Shown here: positions 1-13,422 of the stretch, in pieces
Position numbering within the stretch: position 1 is the first letter of the stretch
Layout: every line of letters starts with the position of its first letter
Assembly (NCBI GenBank): GCA_023055355.1
Contig: JALJCS010000004.1
Coordinates: forward strand, 20,176,244 to 20,240,243
Source: Agelaius tricolor
Taxonomy: Eukaryota; Chordata; Aves; Passeriformes; Icteridae
Reading direction: 5' to 3'
DNA length: 64,000 nucleotides
The notes under the pieces: model-generated
What the model saw: only the letters and a program-made list of their open reading frames with translations
What the model was told of the DNA's origin: nothing
Database searches by the model: none
Translations under genes and position numbers: made by a program

Positions 1-229
1 ATCTCTATCTGCTGCTGCCTTTTAATTCTTTCTTATAGGGAGTGTGATGAGACCTGACTTGTATAGCGCTTGGATACAAATTTGCTTAGGTCTGCTCTGA
101 GAGTTAGCTGTCCAAAGAATGTTGAACAGCTTTTAAATTAAAAAAAAACCAAATTAATTTTGATTTTAAACTTGAAATATATAAAAATAAACATAGAACA
201 CCAAGGCCAGCCAGACTTGCAAAACAAGA

Positions 230-925
230 TCATAAAATCGCAGAATCACCTAGGCTGGAAAAAAACCTTTGAGATCATCAAGTCCAACCTATGACCTAAT
301 AATTCCACATTGTCAACACCAAGTGCCACATTCAGTCTTTTTTAAACATCCAGGGGCAGTGACTCCATCACCTCCCTGGGCAGCCCATTCTGATGTCTGA
401 TTACTCTTTCTCTGAAAAACTTCTTCCTAATGTCCAATGTAAACCTTCCCTGGTGCAGCTTGAGACTATCATCTTGTCCTGTCACTGGTGCCTCTGAGAA
501 GAGACCGACCCCCACCTGGCTGTACCCTCCTTTCTGGTCATTGTGGAGAGCAGTAAGGTCTCCCCTGAGCCTCCTCCAGACTGAAAGCCCCCTCAGCTGC
601 TCCTCATAGGGTTTGATTCACCCTTTACCAGCTTGCTTTCCCTTCTCTGGACTTGCTCCAGCATCTCACTGTCCTACCTAAATTCAGGGAAGAACTGGAT
701 ACAGCACCCAAGGTGTGGCCTCACCAGTGCCCAGTACAGAGGGACAGTCACTGCCTTGGTCCTGTTGCTGATACAGGCCAGGATCCATTGCCTTCTTGGC
801 CACCTGGGCTCACTGCTGGCTAGTGTTCAGTCTGCCTTTAATCAGTACCCCCAGGTCCCCTTCTGCCTGGCTGCTGTCCAGCCACTCTGTCCCAGATTTC
901 CCCCTGGGTACTGGAACAAAAATAC
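230..925 (-). mobile_element. CR1 LINE 3' fragment, antisense in FANCC intron
   Basis: The left edge carries the reverse complement of the CR1 3' end (agaatcacctaggctggaa, then a degenerate gatcatcaagtccaacc). It is followed by the usual CR1 antisense landmarks: cagtgactccatcacctcc, cttcttcctaatgtcca, and the block around tggcctcaccagtgccc. The element is therefore on the - strand with its 3' end near 230. It is truncated at its 5' side near 925, where similarity fades. It is too decayed to code: the short + strand reading frame at 633-980 is just antisense CR1. The family is clear; the right boundary is approximate. Confidence 0.9.
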
Positions 926-2807
926 TTGCAACCGTGCTTGGTTTCAGTTAACTCACAGGGGCCTTTTTTTCTGTTGCTGAGTGGCAGAAAAAAGCTTTTT
1001 GTTGCTCCCTCTGAGGCCAGGCTGTCTGGTGGTGGCTTCTCACTTTCTGTGCGAGCTGCAGTTCAGTGCTCACCTGTTCCTCCCTGAAGTGTGTCAAACC
1101 TTTCTGTCCTTGGACTGTGACCCATAGCTGACCCTGATTTTTTAAAGAAACATGTAACTTGAGCTTAGAACAAATAAATAAATAAAACAAATACCATCAA
1201 TCATAACACATTACAGTAGTATAACCATGTCTGTTCTCCTTTTGTGTCCCAGCCCTTTCTCGGTTTATATATAATCTTTTCCCCCCTTTATTTTGAACAG
1301 TACACTAGTTTGAACAGTATTGTACTTGCCAGAATACACTCCTACTTCCTTTAGAACTCCTACAACAATTATGTTTTCTACCAAACCCCTCCCAGTTGGA
1401 AAGAAAATGGATCTAACATGTTATAAATACTAATATCCATGAAGAAACCATATTCAGTTTTCTTTTACTGCTTTATTCCTGATTCTGTAGTCTTTTGACT
1501 TAATAAGACTTACAGAGGAGAAAAAAATTCTGCTAGACAGTATATCCTGTTGGTTCTCAGTGCTCTCTACTTATATAGGTTGGTTTTCAGGGGGTTTATT
1601 TTATATCAAATGTGAGTCTTACAGGAAAGTGCTTTCTGTGTCCTTCTAATCAACAGATTGCTTCTGTGCTGAGATTTATTATTATATGTAGTGCTCTCAG
1701 TGAGCAGTGAATGTTACATGACATTTTAAACTAGATATCAATTGATCAGTTGATGAACTTATGGACATTTTGTGGGGAAAAATCCCAAAAATAGTGAAGG
1801 GGCACTTTTGTCAATGACAGTGGAGCATAGGTGCCACTACAGAGCAGGCAGAAACAGCAGTAGGGATGGAAGCGCAGGGTACATTAATCCAAAACAGGCT
1901 CCATAATGGTAGAAAGTGTTCAAGATAAGGGTAACATCAATTCCTGGAATTTCTAAGATCTTCTTGTAGTCTCCTTGCAAAGGTGGCGCAGCAGCTTTTG
2001 GAGTCCCCAGGAATAAAACATAAGAAAACCATCTAATTCTTTCAAGTTTTTCCAAATTTATTAGAAATAATTGTTCCTAGTTCTTAATCTAGCTGTCCTT
2101 CTGTTTGTCCTTCCATGCTTAGTTTAATTTTTTTGGTTTTGAGACACCTGCCATTACTTTGCATCTCTTTTCTTTAGTCTTCTCCGACTTTATGTGAATG
2201 CACATGAGAAAGTATGGATATGAATGGTGGTCCTTTCTTACAGCAATAATCCTTCTGTAAACACCTTCAAAATTTTCATTTAAGAAAACATGAATTTTAA
2301 AAGTCAGGAGATATACTTGAAAATATACTTTAAAACTTTCTATTTAGTCCATCTAAATGTAATTCCTTGTTAATTACCAAAAAGGATGCACTTAATGAAT
2401 TACCAAAAAGCAGAAAATAACCCTAGAAAGCAGCAGAGAGAAAGTGAAAGGGAGCAGTATGTTAAGAATGTAATACGATTTTAAAGTTTTGGAAATCCTG
2501 CAGCTGAAGCATATCTTTTCATACATAATATTTTGTCACAGTTTATTAGAAGCTGCTGTTAAGGATAGTCTGTTGTACTGTCAAAGTAACCTGTAGTAAC
2601 ACTAGGTGTGTCTCATTTGATTGTGATTTCAGATAATAGACTAAATAAGTAGTACATGGGTGTATGATTAGCAGGGAAGATATTCTCTGTTAAAGAGTAG
2701 TTTAAATATTTTTTTAATTAACTGTCAGCATCCTTTCTAGTTAATTTAAGGCAATTAAAAACGTTAAATAATGAGAGATACCTAATTTTATCTGCGTTGT
2801 TTTCCAG
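926..2807. other. FANCC intron sequence, upstream of first visible exon
   Basis: A+T-rich intronic DNA. I see no exon with credible splice sites and an open frame here, although FANCC has further coding exons 5' of position 2808. The next upstream exon therefore probably lies outside the window. No repeat family was recognised in this stretch. Confidence 0.6.
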
Positions 2808-2979
2808 TTCTCTCACTGACCTCTTTGAAATCTGGTTTTTGGTTGCTTGTTTTGGAGACTGGCTGGATATTGCAGCAGAGCAATTACTGAAGGCTGCTGT
2901 AGAACCAGATCCTGTGCTGTGGCTGCTGGCATTTTACTACTGTCCTAAGAATGAAAATCAACAAAGGACTCAAACAATG
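2808..2979 (+). CDS. FANCC: FANCC exon, third from last (partial gene)
   Basis: Fanconi anaemia complementation group C is a helical-repeat subunit of the FA core complex. That complex monoubiquitinates FANCD2/FANCI during interstrand crosslink repair. The exon follows a tgttttccag acceptor and ends ...ACAATG|GTGGGT. It is 172 nt long: one base completes a codon begun in the previous exon, then 57 full codons end at a codon boundary. The product reads [10 protein letters not shown] near the start, [13 protein letters not shown] in the middle and [10 protein letters not shown] at the end. From memory, the human protein has a matching FYYSP...QQRAQTMV block at this position. The next exon continues the frame exactly with VEAQ. 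Assignment rests on remembered family sequence plus correct exon order and synteny with AOPEP. Upstream exons are outside the window. Confidence 0.9.
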
Positions 2980-5805
2980 GTGGGTGATGTAGTGGCAATA
3001 TGCAGTCAATAGTCTGATTATATCTTATTGCTGTAAAACAAATAGTGCACATCAGAAAAATGAAAGGTATTGACTTTACAAAGTCTCTGGGAATTGTGTC
3101 ACAGTGGACAACTTGAAAGTTGGGTTTTTTCTTATTTTTGACATTTAGAAAAGCTTTTTCCTCATTTTTAAGTATGTGATATAGATTAGCACCCTCTTGG
3201 CTTTCTTTTGGATAACCAGGGTGTTTTTAGTCCTAAATAAAACTACCCTAGTGATAGTATTTTTAAAATCAATGTGACAGAATTCAGCATGCCTGTGTTA
3301 TGACATCTTCTGAGAAGGAAACAAGAGAAATCACAGCAGTTGAAACCGTGAAGATACTTAATCAAACAGTCTTGAATCCTAGCCTTCCCCAGCTACTCTG
3401 ATTTCTCTCCAGTTTTTGGCATGTGATACAGTAACAAATACATCATAATACCATATGCTGGGCTGGTAACAGAAGAAGCAGTGCTTTAACCTTACACACT
3501 GTACTGCACGAAGAGTGCTGTGCATCTGTGTATGCAAGCAGATACTTGAAAGCCTTTAATTTAAACTTATTGTGCAAATCTGAACTAGCCCAAGAAATTG
3601 GATCTACAAAGGCCCAGTTCAAAAGGCTGCAACTTGTCTAGTTTACCTTAAATTAAAATGGATTCTGGTGGATTTAAAAATGCAGCTCAGTACACCACAG
3701 TAGTAAAAATCATGCGTTAAATTTACATCTAACGCTCCACGTACAACAGTGAATGATGCAATATTTTATTTCCTTCCCCTCCTGCTTTTCAGACGGCACT
3801 ACAAATGAAAGATCGCATCCCAATCACCTACAATTTCTTTTTTCACTTACACTTCTCATAGTCTAGGAGCAAGGGATGGGATAGTTTGGCTGGGAAGGCA
3901 AGGGAAGGGTTGACTGAGTTATGTAAGAGTTAGGGTGAAGTAAAGAAATCAGGGTTGTTTTTAGAACGTAGTTTTGGGAAAGTAGGCAATATATGAGCGA
4001 TAAACAGGAGTGATTGAAGCTAGTGCACTATAGCTGCAGATCAATGTATTGTTCTAACTCCACAGAATGAAATCACTTTGTTCCATATATGAAATCATCT
4101 CCCTGTGTGTCCCTCATTCCATTTTGTTATTCAATCATAACATAAGACAGACTTTAGAAACAAAAAAGCTTTTCTGCTGACAACCCACGCAGTGACTCAT
4201 CTTTTTCCAGAGGTCTGACATTTTGGTTCATTATCATTCTTTTCTTAGGTATTTGTACTGAGACTTCTCTTTTTTTTTTCTTTTTTTTTTTTTTTTTTTT
4301 TTTTGCGCAGGTCAGGCTTCTTCAGGAGGATTCCCACACTTTATGCAAAACTTCTGCCTTTAATTAGGTGTTTGGGTTTTTTTTTTTTTTAAATTTGTTC
4401 TTTGGCAGATTAGGTCTCAGCTTTTTCAAATGAAGTGGTTTCCACCTCAAACCCAGCACCTTTCACTAGTTGAGGATTAGCATGCTGTGGGAACTTCTGG
4501 TAGATGTCAATATGGTGTACTTTTCATTCAGCATTATTTTTGTGTGGAAAGGTTTGCACTTATGACTTAGGATTTTGTCTTCCTGCTCTGTACTTTAGGT
4601 GACACCTTTATATTAGCCAGAGTGTAATACAAAGTGCTTAAATTATTTAAAGAAGAAAAAGGCTATTTTTGCTGTTCACTAAAGTTCACTCATATGTACA
4701 GGACTAAAAATTCTGCTTCTCAATATTTATTCCTTTGTTGCGCTCCTTTTATATCTTTAGGGCCTGAAACACTGAGGAAGCAAAACTTGGAGTTTGGCCC
4801 TAAGAATGAGATTTCTAGGGTACATGAGCTCTTGGAGCAGGACCAGCTACTCTCCATCTGCAGTCTCTGGCTCATATGATGCACAGAGGAATAAAGAGTC
4901 ATGAGGAATTCCAGTTACCTTTCTGTAGATCCTGGTATCATTTGTGCCTCACATGTAGTTGTGGACTTAATGCAAGAATAGCAGCTTTTTCAGGCTATAT
5001 TATGTGAAATTGTTGAAAGGGTAGGTCAATGTCAGACAAATGTCTGAAAAAAATTGTCCCAGTGAATATCCTTGAGAATCAGGTGTTCTTTTTCTTTAGG
5101 TCTGTAGTGGTGTATTTTTCTGTTGTTCCAGCTGATACTCATTTGCATTCCATCTACAAGTTTTTTTCAGTTAATTTTTAATTCAGTGAACAGAATTATT
5201 GTTAGGATTTTTTTTCAGTAGTTGCTCATAGTCCTTTTTCTAGACGTGCCAAACTCTTCTGTTTCCTACCACGAGTAAAAGTTAGGTTTTATTGTCTAGC
5301 TCACAACATAAAAACATAAGTTGTGAACAACACAGGAAGAAGTTAAATTGCACATTCTTACCAGAACATTTTATCAGCTGAGGTCAGACTGCATGGGGAT
5401 TTAATTGATTTGCAGCAGCTATACTGAAATGAGCCCTTGAGGAGCCTTTGTTCTTTTTCCCACAATGTGAAAATCGGACCATGTTCTTCTGAGGGATTTT
5501 CTCCATTTCCTTATATTATTAAAAAAGGTAAAATCCTGGCTTGATGCCCTGTTTGCTTCATTTGTAAGACCAAAGAAAAAGAAGTCCATTTTTTCCACCT
5601 TTGTGTGTGTGAATCAGTATAAAAGAAATGTGTTACAGCCCTTCCTTTCCTGGTTTTCCTGCTGTTTAAATTCAAACTTTTTTTATGTTTGAGTTGTTTC
5701 TCCAAAGATTCAGTTTTCTTTTAGTGAATAAATCCAAAGTAAAATACCACAGATTTCAGCTTTACTCCTCTCTGATCCTGCACCCTTTGAAATTATTTCC
5801 TACAG
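2980..5805 (+). other. FANCC intron
   Basis: Intron with donor GTGGGT and acceptor ttcctacag. It is A+T-rich and includes a long poly-T tract (4270-4304). Small reading frames at about 4634-4879 lack any family resemblance or splice context. Nothing else was recognised. Confidence 0.8.
4270..4304. repeat. Poly-T tract, about 35 nt
   Basis: An almost pure thymidine run interrupted by one C, inside a FANCC intron. It could be the poly-A tail of an old - strand retroinsertion lying to its right, but no recognisable body follows. It is likely to be length-variable. Confidence 0.85.
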
Positions 5806-6006
5806 GTAGAAGCCCAAGCACTCTACAACCATCTAATGACACTGTTCAGCTGCAGAGACCTTTCTCTCAAAGACCTGGAGGCTGCTGTACACAGGGTAAC
5901 AGGTGTGGAGCAGTGTTGTAACCAGCAACTCACAACACATCTTCTGACCAACTTCTTGCTCTTTTCCTCTGGTGGACATAAGATTGCCCAGGAATATATT
6001 TACCAT
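5806..6006 (+). CDS. FANCC: FANCC penultimate coding exon
   Basis: This 201-nt, 67-codon exon is in phase 0 at both ends, between acceptor ttcctacag|GTAGAA and donor TACCAT|GTAAGT. The product starts VEAQALYNHLMTLFS, continues through a leucine-rich helical stretch (TTHLLTNFLLF, then SSGGHKIA) and ends EYIYH. From memory, human FANCC has LLLNFLLWAPGGHTIA at the same place, so the GGHxIA motif is a strong anchor. The region belongs to the C-terminal helical part of FANCC, which is important for core-complex function. Divergence from the mammalian protein is high, as is usual for this fast-evolving gene. No frameshift or stop is present. Confidence 0.92.
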
Positions 6007-7828
6007 GTAAGTGTTTCTTCCTTTTTTTCATGTTAACTTCAATACATACTTATTTTACTATTTTTGATTTAAATTTCTACCTCTTAATAATGAAAACACA
6101 TAACAGAGAATTAAAGGAGACTGTGGCTACAACAGCCATATCTAACCTGCTACATATCCATTTCAGCTAAAATTCAGTTAAAATATTTTCCATTCACTTC
6201 TTGATCTCACCGACAGGGTTACTGATATCAATGTACAGATGCAGAAACAGCTGAAGTAATGGCTTGCAGTTAAGAGATACCTACAGTTCATTTACAATGC
6301 TATAGATAGCATGTGCAAACATTTGATTTTCCCAAAAAAATCACTCCCTAAATTATCCAGCTACTGCAGACATGATGGAACTCTCTTCCTGCTGTATTCC
6401 ATTGGGTGGAACAGCTGGTTACTAGGTCTTGGCATTGAGGTGGCAGAAGCCTGGGTGGCAAAGCCAGTGAAGAAAACAGTGTGGTAATTGAGAGGGAAGG
6501 AGAAAATTAAGAGCTAAGACAGTGTCTTTTAAGGTGTAAAAAGAGATGAAGAGGAATAAAAGGCTGGAAGCTTGCCACAGTATCTTCCTTTTGGTGATGA
6601 CAGCCTTCAGGTATATTTGTGCAAACTATAAAATGTATTTGTGTTAATTAAGATAAACAGTGCAATCTCAGTGTAGGATTAGAAACCCATTCCTTACTAT
6701 CAAACCATATTCTTGTCAGAAGTGCATGCCCCCTATGCAAGCAGGTCTAGGGCCAGTGTGTAGTTTTAATACTTCCAAAAGTTTTTCCATTCAGCAGCTG
6801 TGTGGCCTTATGTACAGACCTGTATAGGGTATATGGCATGTGTAAGGCCATTCTGATACAGCTGGCTGACTAAAAAGACGTAACACTTTCTCTTTAAGAA
6901 GGGCTAAGGTATTTCTCACATCCTAGGGTGCAAGTTCACAAATGATCGATTTTTTTCTCAGCACAAGAATGTAATGATAAAGTTTGGAGGGTTGTATATA
7001 TTTTTACGGACTGCTATTTCTAGTTTCTCTTCATGAAGAAAGTGCAGCTGTTGAGCTGTGATGCTGTAATGTACTAGCCTGCTTCTTTAAATCCCTCCAG
7101 GAGGACCAAAGACAATCTTCTGCTTCTTTATAGATAGCCATATAACTAACTTTCAAAACTGAATATTTCCCAGTGCAGAGGGGTCATGAACTGTTGTAGG
7201 CCAGTTTGTTTATCCATCTGATTAATTTTGACTGTATCTTTATAATCACTAATGTGTAGCTAGGCTCTCCATATGATTTGAAAGGGACTAAAGACAATAT
7301 ATGAAAGGCAGAATGGTGTGGAACTGATTTGGGATGCATGGTTGTGGTTCTTTTTAGCACAGTAAACTTCAGGTTTAACACAGATAATGAGGAGTCAAGT
7401 CCCTTCCAATCTGCAAAAATTGCAACTTAGAGTCTTCTCCTGTTTTTTGTCATCTTTTGGGGGAAGTATTTATTTTTACTTTTGAAAGCTTTACAGAATT
7501 GAATTGCCTCCCTAAATACATGCAGAACCTTCATGTGCTTTTAATTCTTTTCTATGGCAATGACTTACAAATGGTGATACTATCCATTTGTGTTTCCTTT
7601 AAAAACTTTCTGGCCTCTTGATTTGTTTCACTTAAATTTGAGACAACAACAGAAATCTCACAGTTGCTTGGCTCCACTGGGATGTATGGAAAGAGATACC
7701 TTGGGCAGAAAATGTTTCTCAGATATTCAGTGGTGAGGAAAAAATCTGGTTTTCTTTCAAGTATTTTGAAGAATTCTTAGTATTGAGGAACATAATTGCC
7801 AAATTTAACTTTTTGTGTTTTCTTTCAG
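6007..7828 (+). other. FANCC last intron
   Basis: Intron from donor GTAAGT to acceptor tttctttcag. Unremarkable A+T-rich sequence with no repeat family or exon recognised. Confidence 0.85.
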
Positions 7829-7972
7829 ATTACTGAGATAACTGATACAAGCAAAGAAGTTTATAACCTTCTTATCCGTACTGCTTACAGATTTAACCGT
7901 AGAGGAGAAGAAAACCAAAGGATTGTGAAACTGATGAATGAACTTCTTCAAAAATTTACATTGAAAGTTTAG
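7829..7972 (+). CDS. FANCC: FANCC terminal coding exon with stop codon
   Basis: After acceptor tttctttcag the frame runs 47 codons to TAG at 7970-7972. The product starts ITEITDTSKEVYNLL, passes through YRFNRRGEENQR and ends NELLQKFTLKV. In human FANCC, from memory, the C-terminus reads YRWNRLGIESPR...LARELLKELRTQV. The Y-R-x-N-R core, the LxxELL-type helix and the terminal Val all match. The extreme C-terminus of FANCC is functionally sensitive; L554P is a classic loss-of-function allele in people. Together with the two upstream exons this gives the last 172 or so residues of the protein, with consistent phases and no lesion. The gene converges on AOPEP. Confidence 0.93.
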   Translation: MTEITDTSKEVYNLLIRTAYRFNRRGEENQRIVKLMNELLQKFTLKV

Positions 7973-9340
7973 AATTTCAATGTGATCTGTTTATCAAACC
8001 AACAAATCAGGTCTTTATCCAGATGTCAGACTTCCATTAGCATCTAGTGCTGCAGATTACCACGGGCAGAAAGATACCTGTACAACCTATAGCTGCTAAT
8101 TTATATTCCCTCATCTATACTGAAAAATAATCTGTTGTTTGGAATTGTTTATCTTTTGAAGCATAGTAGTAAATATTAAAGATGCATGAAAATTTTGTTC
8201 TGAGTACCTTCTGTAACAAAAGACCTACATCATTTAAAGTAGTTTGCTCATCTCCTTGTTGTTTATCTGGCTGAGGATCAGTTTTTCTCCCAAATTACTC
8301 ATGTGGGCTTTTTTAAGTAAGTAATATCCTATTGCTTGATTGGTAAGTTGTTACTAAAATGTTTTGTTCTGTGCTTCTGCTTTTCTGAAACTAACGATGA
8401 TCTCAAGTGATTCATAGTGTTCTCAGGAAATCAGTGAGTGATATTTCCTGAACTCTTTCCTTCTTTTTGAAAATGTTTCCAAAATGAAACTCTTCCCAGA
8501 TTTGCTAAATGTGGGGGTTTTCAATACTGCAGCTTTCACAGGGCAGTGTTCTCCTCTTAGTACTAGACTAATAGCTGGTCTTTGTCAAAAGATACTGCAG
8601 GCATAAAATGGCTTGCAGTACAGCCCACTTAACAGTGTGCCATGACTGATGCTATTATTTATTAATTTAAGAAATATGGGGCTTTTATTCAGACAAAAGA
8701 GGGCAAGCAAAGCAGAGACACAGGGACATCTTCCAGTTCAAAGGGACAGATTTCCTATAAAGGTTGCAACTCATTGCCTTCATTTTTGTGTCCAGCAGTA
8801 ATTTGCTTACTTCTTTGTTTAGGTTTTTTGAGTCCTGCAAGTAGCATGGATAGGTAGCAATGGCTTATGTTTTTTATTCTTAGGAAGGTATTTATCCCTA
8901 GAAGTTTTGTGAACCCGTCTCTAGCTTAACTAGAAAAATGACCATGGAGAATAGTAGTGACAGAGCATCCTAGCTTTCCTCAGTAATTTGTTCCCCTGTA
9001 TTACTTTTCTGTAATGCCAATGCCTGTGCTATGCTACTCAAAGATGCTACTTGGAATTCTAGTCTTGCATATAAAATCCAAGGCATGTATCTTGAATTAA
9101 TAAAGCTTTTTGAATGTAGCATTTGTTTTTGAGCAAGAGGAAAGAAAAACAATGTACTTAGTGTCCTTTGGCTGTAAGAAGTGGAAAGATATTTTCTGTT
9201 ATGCTGTTAACTGATTTCTTACAATTTTGTTCCCAGTGAGTCATGTTATGGAAGTTACATGCCCTCTCAGTCAGTTTGCTGGTGAAAGAATAGCAAATAC
9301 ATAATATATGTCTGCAAATAAAGGTTTTTTTCTCTTTTTT
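7973..9340 (+). other. FANCC: Probable FANCC 3'UTR with three candidate poly(A) signals
   Basis: Downstream of the FANCC stop there is ATTAAA at 8175-8180, AATAAA at 9099-9104 and AATAAA at 9317-9322. The last is followed at once by a T-rich tract (ggttttttt...), like a GU/U-rich downstream element, so the distal end near 9.34 kb is the best guess. The true end needs transcript data. Confidence 0.5.
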
Positions 9341-12300
9341 GATTAAAAAATATTTTTAAATGAAAATTCAGAAAGAAATAAGTAGCAATTTTTCTGTTGT
9401 TAATAAGGCACATATATCTAAAAAGTAAAATCAAGCAACCCAGTTTTCTGTTTCCTGAATACCAAAACTGAAAAGCATGGGATTAAACTAAATTGTTTTT
9501 TGGTCACAAACCCAGAGGTATTCATCTAGTGGAAACAGATGTGGAATGCTCTGTTTAGAATGATAAATAATCTAAAAATTTAACTAAAAGGAAGAAAGAT
9601 TGTTTTTGTTTGTGTGTTTTTTTGGGGTTTTTTTGGTTTTTTTTTGGTTTAATGTCTAATCTGGTTGTTGGATGTGAGGCTCTTTGGTTGTGTTTTCTAC
9701 ATATTGTGCCTATATGTAATTTTAACTATGTAGAAGAAAGATAAGCAAAGAACTGCAATATCTAATTCTTGCAGATTAATTAGGTGAATGTTGTGGGTAT
9801 AATATTTAGATGCGTATGGCAGTTTTTGGACAGGTATTTTTAAGTATCTTTTCTTTGTCAGTGTTTTTATTTATCCATTGACAAAATGCATGAAAATTCT
9901 TCTAACTTCATTTAACAAAATTTTTATGCTGATAAATAAGGATAAATAGAATTAAACAGGAAGGAAGTGCACAATGAAGGCAGTAAAAGCCCAGAATTAG
10001 TAGTGAATTGATACATTCTTGTTTTCTTGTGTTTGGCTTCCAAAGAAAAACTGAATGATTTAAATACTAAGGAGGGTTTGCTCGTTTCAGGAGGCTCTAA
10101 GGAAGAAACCTAATTGATACTGTCTGTAACTTAAAAAATATACATCTGTACCGGCATTCTTTTAGCTCTTTTTAGCGTAGTGATTATAAATTGTTAGTGT
10201 TTCTTTTTCCTTACTCTTTCACTATGCTTGAATTATGATCTAACTTTGATATAAGCTGTGATTTTGTGGGATGCTGAAGCTAACTTTTGTTAGTTTGCCA
10301 GTGGAAAGCTACAGAGCAGTTTGGTAAATCTGAGTAATGGAAGATTTCTCATATGGTGGCTTCTGCATTATCCATCCAATGTGCATATTTTCCTCTGTAA
10401 TTGCTGCTTTCTGGAAAGGTTCTTTGGGGCCTTCAAGGCTGTACTTCTTTGCTGAACCAGCCAACAAGTCCTGAAGTCAGACTTCAAGAAGATTGTTCCC
10501 TTGCGTTCTATCTGCAGCACACACCCTGGTTGTGTTCAGTACATAGAGAACTTCTCAAAACTGCTCTGCTTCAAGGTGTTTTTTGAATAAGAATACAGAC
10601 AGTAAATTTAACTTCTTTGTTGATTATGCTCCTTTCCAGTCTAAGACTGCTAAGTTAGAGCTTTTTGGATTCTGCAAGCTTTGCAGCATGGTGCTGGTTA
10701 GTTTCTGTGGATTTTCTTCAGGCAGAAAAAGAGGTCATTTCTGTGGCTTTTATTTAATCAAGATCTCAGTACAGTGCCTATACAAAGCAGAGTGTATTTT
10801 ATTTTATCATGTGTTGTCAGATACTGCAATTTAGCTGACCAACAGTAACATTTATTGTGTTACTGCTAGAATTTGTGATTAAGTTTCTGTACTCTCAGCA
10901 TTGTAAGTGTCAAGAGATGTTAATAGACACAGTGAGTTAATATTTGTTTCAGTGAGCTGAAAACTGTGATATATGTGTGGCTTGGCAGGGATATAATTAA
11001 AAAAATTCTGAAGCATTAGCATTATAGAAGTATAGGATAAAATATCTAGCACAAATTACTTGCAGTTGCTAAACAAAATACTGTTAAATCAGATTTACAC
11101 CGCTTCATTGCTGTGTTATCTAATGTCAGAATAAAGTACCTAATGTTCTGTGTGAATGAGTAATGTCATACTCATTAAAACACAGTTTTCTACTAGACCC
11201 AAGTTTGAAAAGTCAAAACCTGGAATGTTACAGGAGGAGTCCTCCACGAGCACACAGAGCACATGTGTTTGAATTTTTTATGCTTTCCTGATAGTCTGCA
11301 ATGGCTTTCCTAAGCAACCAGCATGTTATGTTGGGCAGCACCAGTAGTCAAGCCACTGTAGCTGAATGCTCTGGTGCTGGAGGCATCCCTCTAGCACTTC
11401 ATTCATTGCAGTGCTCAGATGGGGGCTGCTTAAATCCACTTCTCTGGCAAGTTTTCCTTACTTGTGATAGAAATTTTTCTAAAATGCTTGCCTGGATTTA
11501 AAAAATATGTTCATGGTAGATATTCCATTTGCTGCCCTAGTAGAGAGAAGCTTATTCTGGGAATTTGTTGTTAGGTGGTCTGTTCACTAGTGAATGCCAC
11601 GGAGGCGTTTCCCTTGCTTGCACTGGCCATCTTCCTTTAACCAGCTGTCTGGCTGCTGGGAAGGAATAAACCTCACAAGATCCTTCTGATGGCTTGAGTG
11701 TGCTCCCTGTTGTCTGAGCTGCCAGGAGCCAGCTAGGGATAAGCATTGGACTGCTGTCAGCTACTGAAACAAAAATTTGAAATGTCAGCTGGCTCTAGCT
11801 GAGTTGTGGTGATGTAGTCCATAGGCAAGAGTGGTGCTTTAGTTTGCATTCTATATTCTTGCACGTGTGTGAAGTGAGGGAGTGACAAAAAAGATAAAAC
11901 CCAACATGTTTGAAACTCAGCTGTAGAAATTTAGCTGTGATTTTTATATTCAATACTGACAGAGTTAGGAAGCAACAGTTCCATACATGTCATTCCATTA
12001 ACCTGCATATCAACAAATAGCAGAAAAAAATCCAGCAGTGGTGTCTTTAATAGGTCTGTATATTTAACTACCTATTATTAACTTTAACTATATTCACTAT
12101 ATATTTAACTATATATCTCTTACTGCTTTAAAAGCCTCTTTCATAACTCTTCTGTACTATGTCAGATGATGGACTCATATAATAAAAACGTAGACCCTCA
12201 GAAACAATGACTCTCTCTTTTCTATCCTTTTCAATAAAAATATTTGTTAGTCCCATGAACTTTTGCAGACACATAAATGCCACGTTGAAGAGATTGTGCT

Positions 12301-13351
12301 TTTACATATTCTTAATTAACATTGTGAATTGCACTGTTGAGATGTCTCGTGTATGTGCCAGTTAGCCTGCATGTACAGTTCACTCCTTAACATTTTATTT
12401 CTTAGCTTGTGAGTTTATTTTGAGGCTTCCAAAACAGGTTCATGCAATATGTCATTTGCCTGCTACTGTTAAAAGTTTACTTAATATTTCACATATGAGA
12501 AAGCAGCTTCTGTTTGTTTTTGACTAATGATGCCATAACTTCTACTATGTATAGGTTTTCTGAAAACAGGACTTCAGCTTTTTTATTCGAACTAAGTTGT
12601 AATGGTAGCTGATGATACAAATTTCCTATCTGTACCATTGTTCCCTGTAGAGACTACCAGTAACTGCTTAAGTGCTTTTAATCTCATGACTGTGCTGCCC
12701 TTCCATGTCAGCTTCAGATGTCTGCGAATAGCGAGAGAAAAGCCAGTATCAGATTCCACGGAAGAGGAGAGAAGTATTGAAATATGACACAGGATTAATT
12801 TATAAGATGGAAATCAGTGATACATTTTTATGAACTCTGGCACTTTTTGAGTTTCTAGTAGGGAGGACCAATAGCAGCATCTTTTCTGGAAACATAAGAA
12901 AAGTACCAGTGATTTTTCCACAGACCTGTAAATTTCTCCAAGTTCATTGCAAACCCCACTATTATGTTTCAGCTTTCTTTTCTTGTGTGTTTCCTTCTTT
13001 GCTGAGGTACAGATGGCCAGTGCTGAACAGTTTGCTGCACAGCACACTTTTCAGGCCAGACCCAGTTGCTGTAGCTGCTGTCTCTGACTGGCTTGCCCTA
13101 GGCCAGTGTATACTGAGCAAATGTCAAGCCCATACCTTGGAATTAAGCCATAACATCTGTTTAGGAAAGATAATTTCATTGGGATTTAAAGTCTTCAGAT
13201 GACAGCTGTTGACTGTTTTTCATTGTGGCTCTTCTGATCTTGATTTCACGAGTTCTTCTGCTTGTTGTATTGGCAGAGCCAAGCTCCCACATGCGCCTCC
13301 TACTCTTTAGGCAGAAGCATTGCTTTTTTTCTTCTTCTCTTTTTTTCTGGC
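9341..13351. other. Intergenic, nothing recognised
   Basis: A+T-rich DNA between the convergent FANCC and AOPEP ends. It contains T/G-rich low-complexity sequence near 9601-9650 and an AT-rich patch near 12060-12115. The reading frames present are short and have no family resemblance. Confidence 0.6.
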
Positions 13352-13422
13352 CAGGATCCAAGATGAATATACAAATATCAAGATGATATCAGGATATCAG
13401 GATCCAAGATGAATATACAAAT
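13352..13422. repeat. 46-bp tandem duplication, about 1.5 copies
   Basis: The 25-bp block beginning caggatccaagatgaat occurs at 13352 and again at 13398, a period of 46 bp, with the spacer atcaagatgatatcaggatat between copies. It looks like a recent slippage or small segmental duplication event. Confidence 0.85.

Noticed and set aside
633..980. 115-codon + strand frame near the left end
   Set aside because: Its sequence is antisense CR1 for most of its length, with no splice context or conserved domain.
7979..7985. miR-23 seed match (AATGTGA) just after the FANCC stop codon
   Set aside because: It lies only 6 nt past the stop, inside the zone cleared by terminating ribosomes where sites are usually ineffective. 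A 7-mer match is weak evidence.
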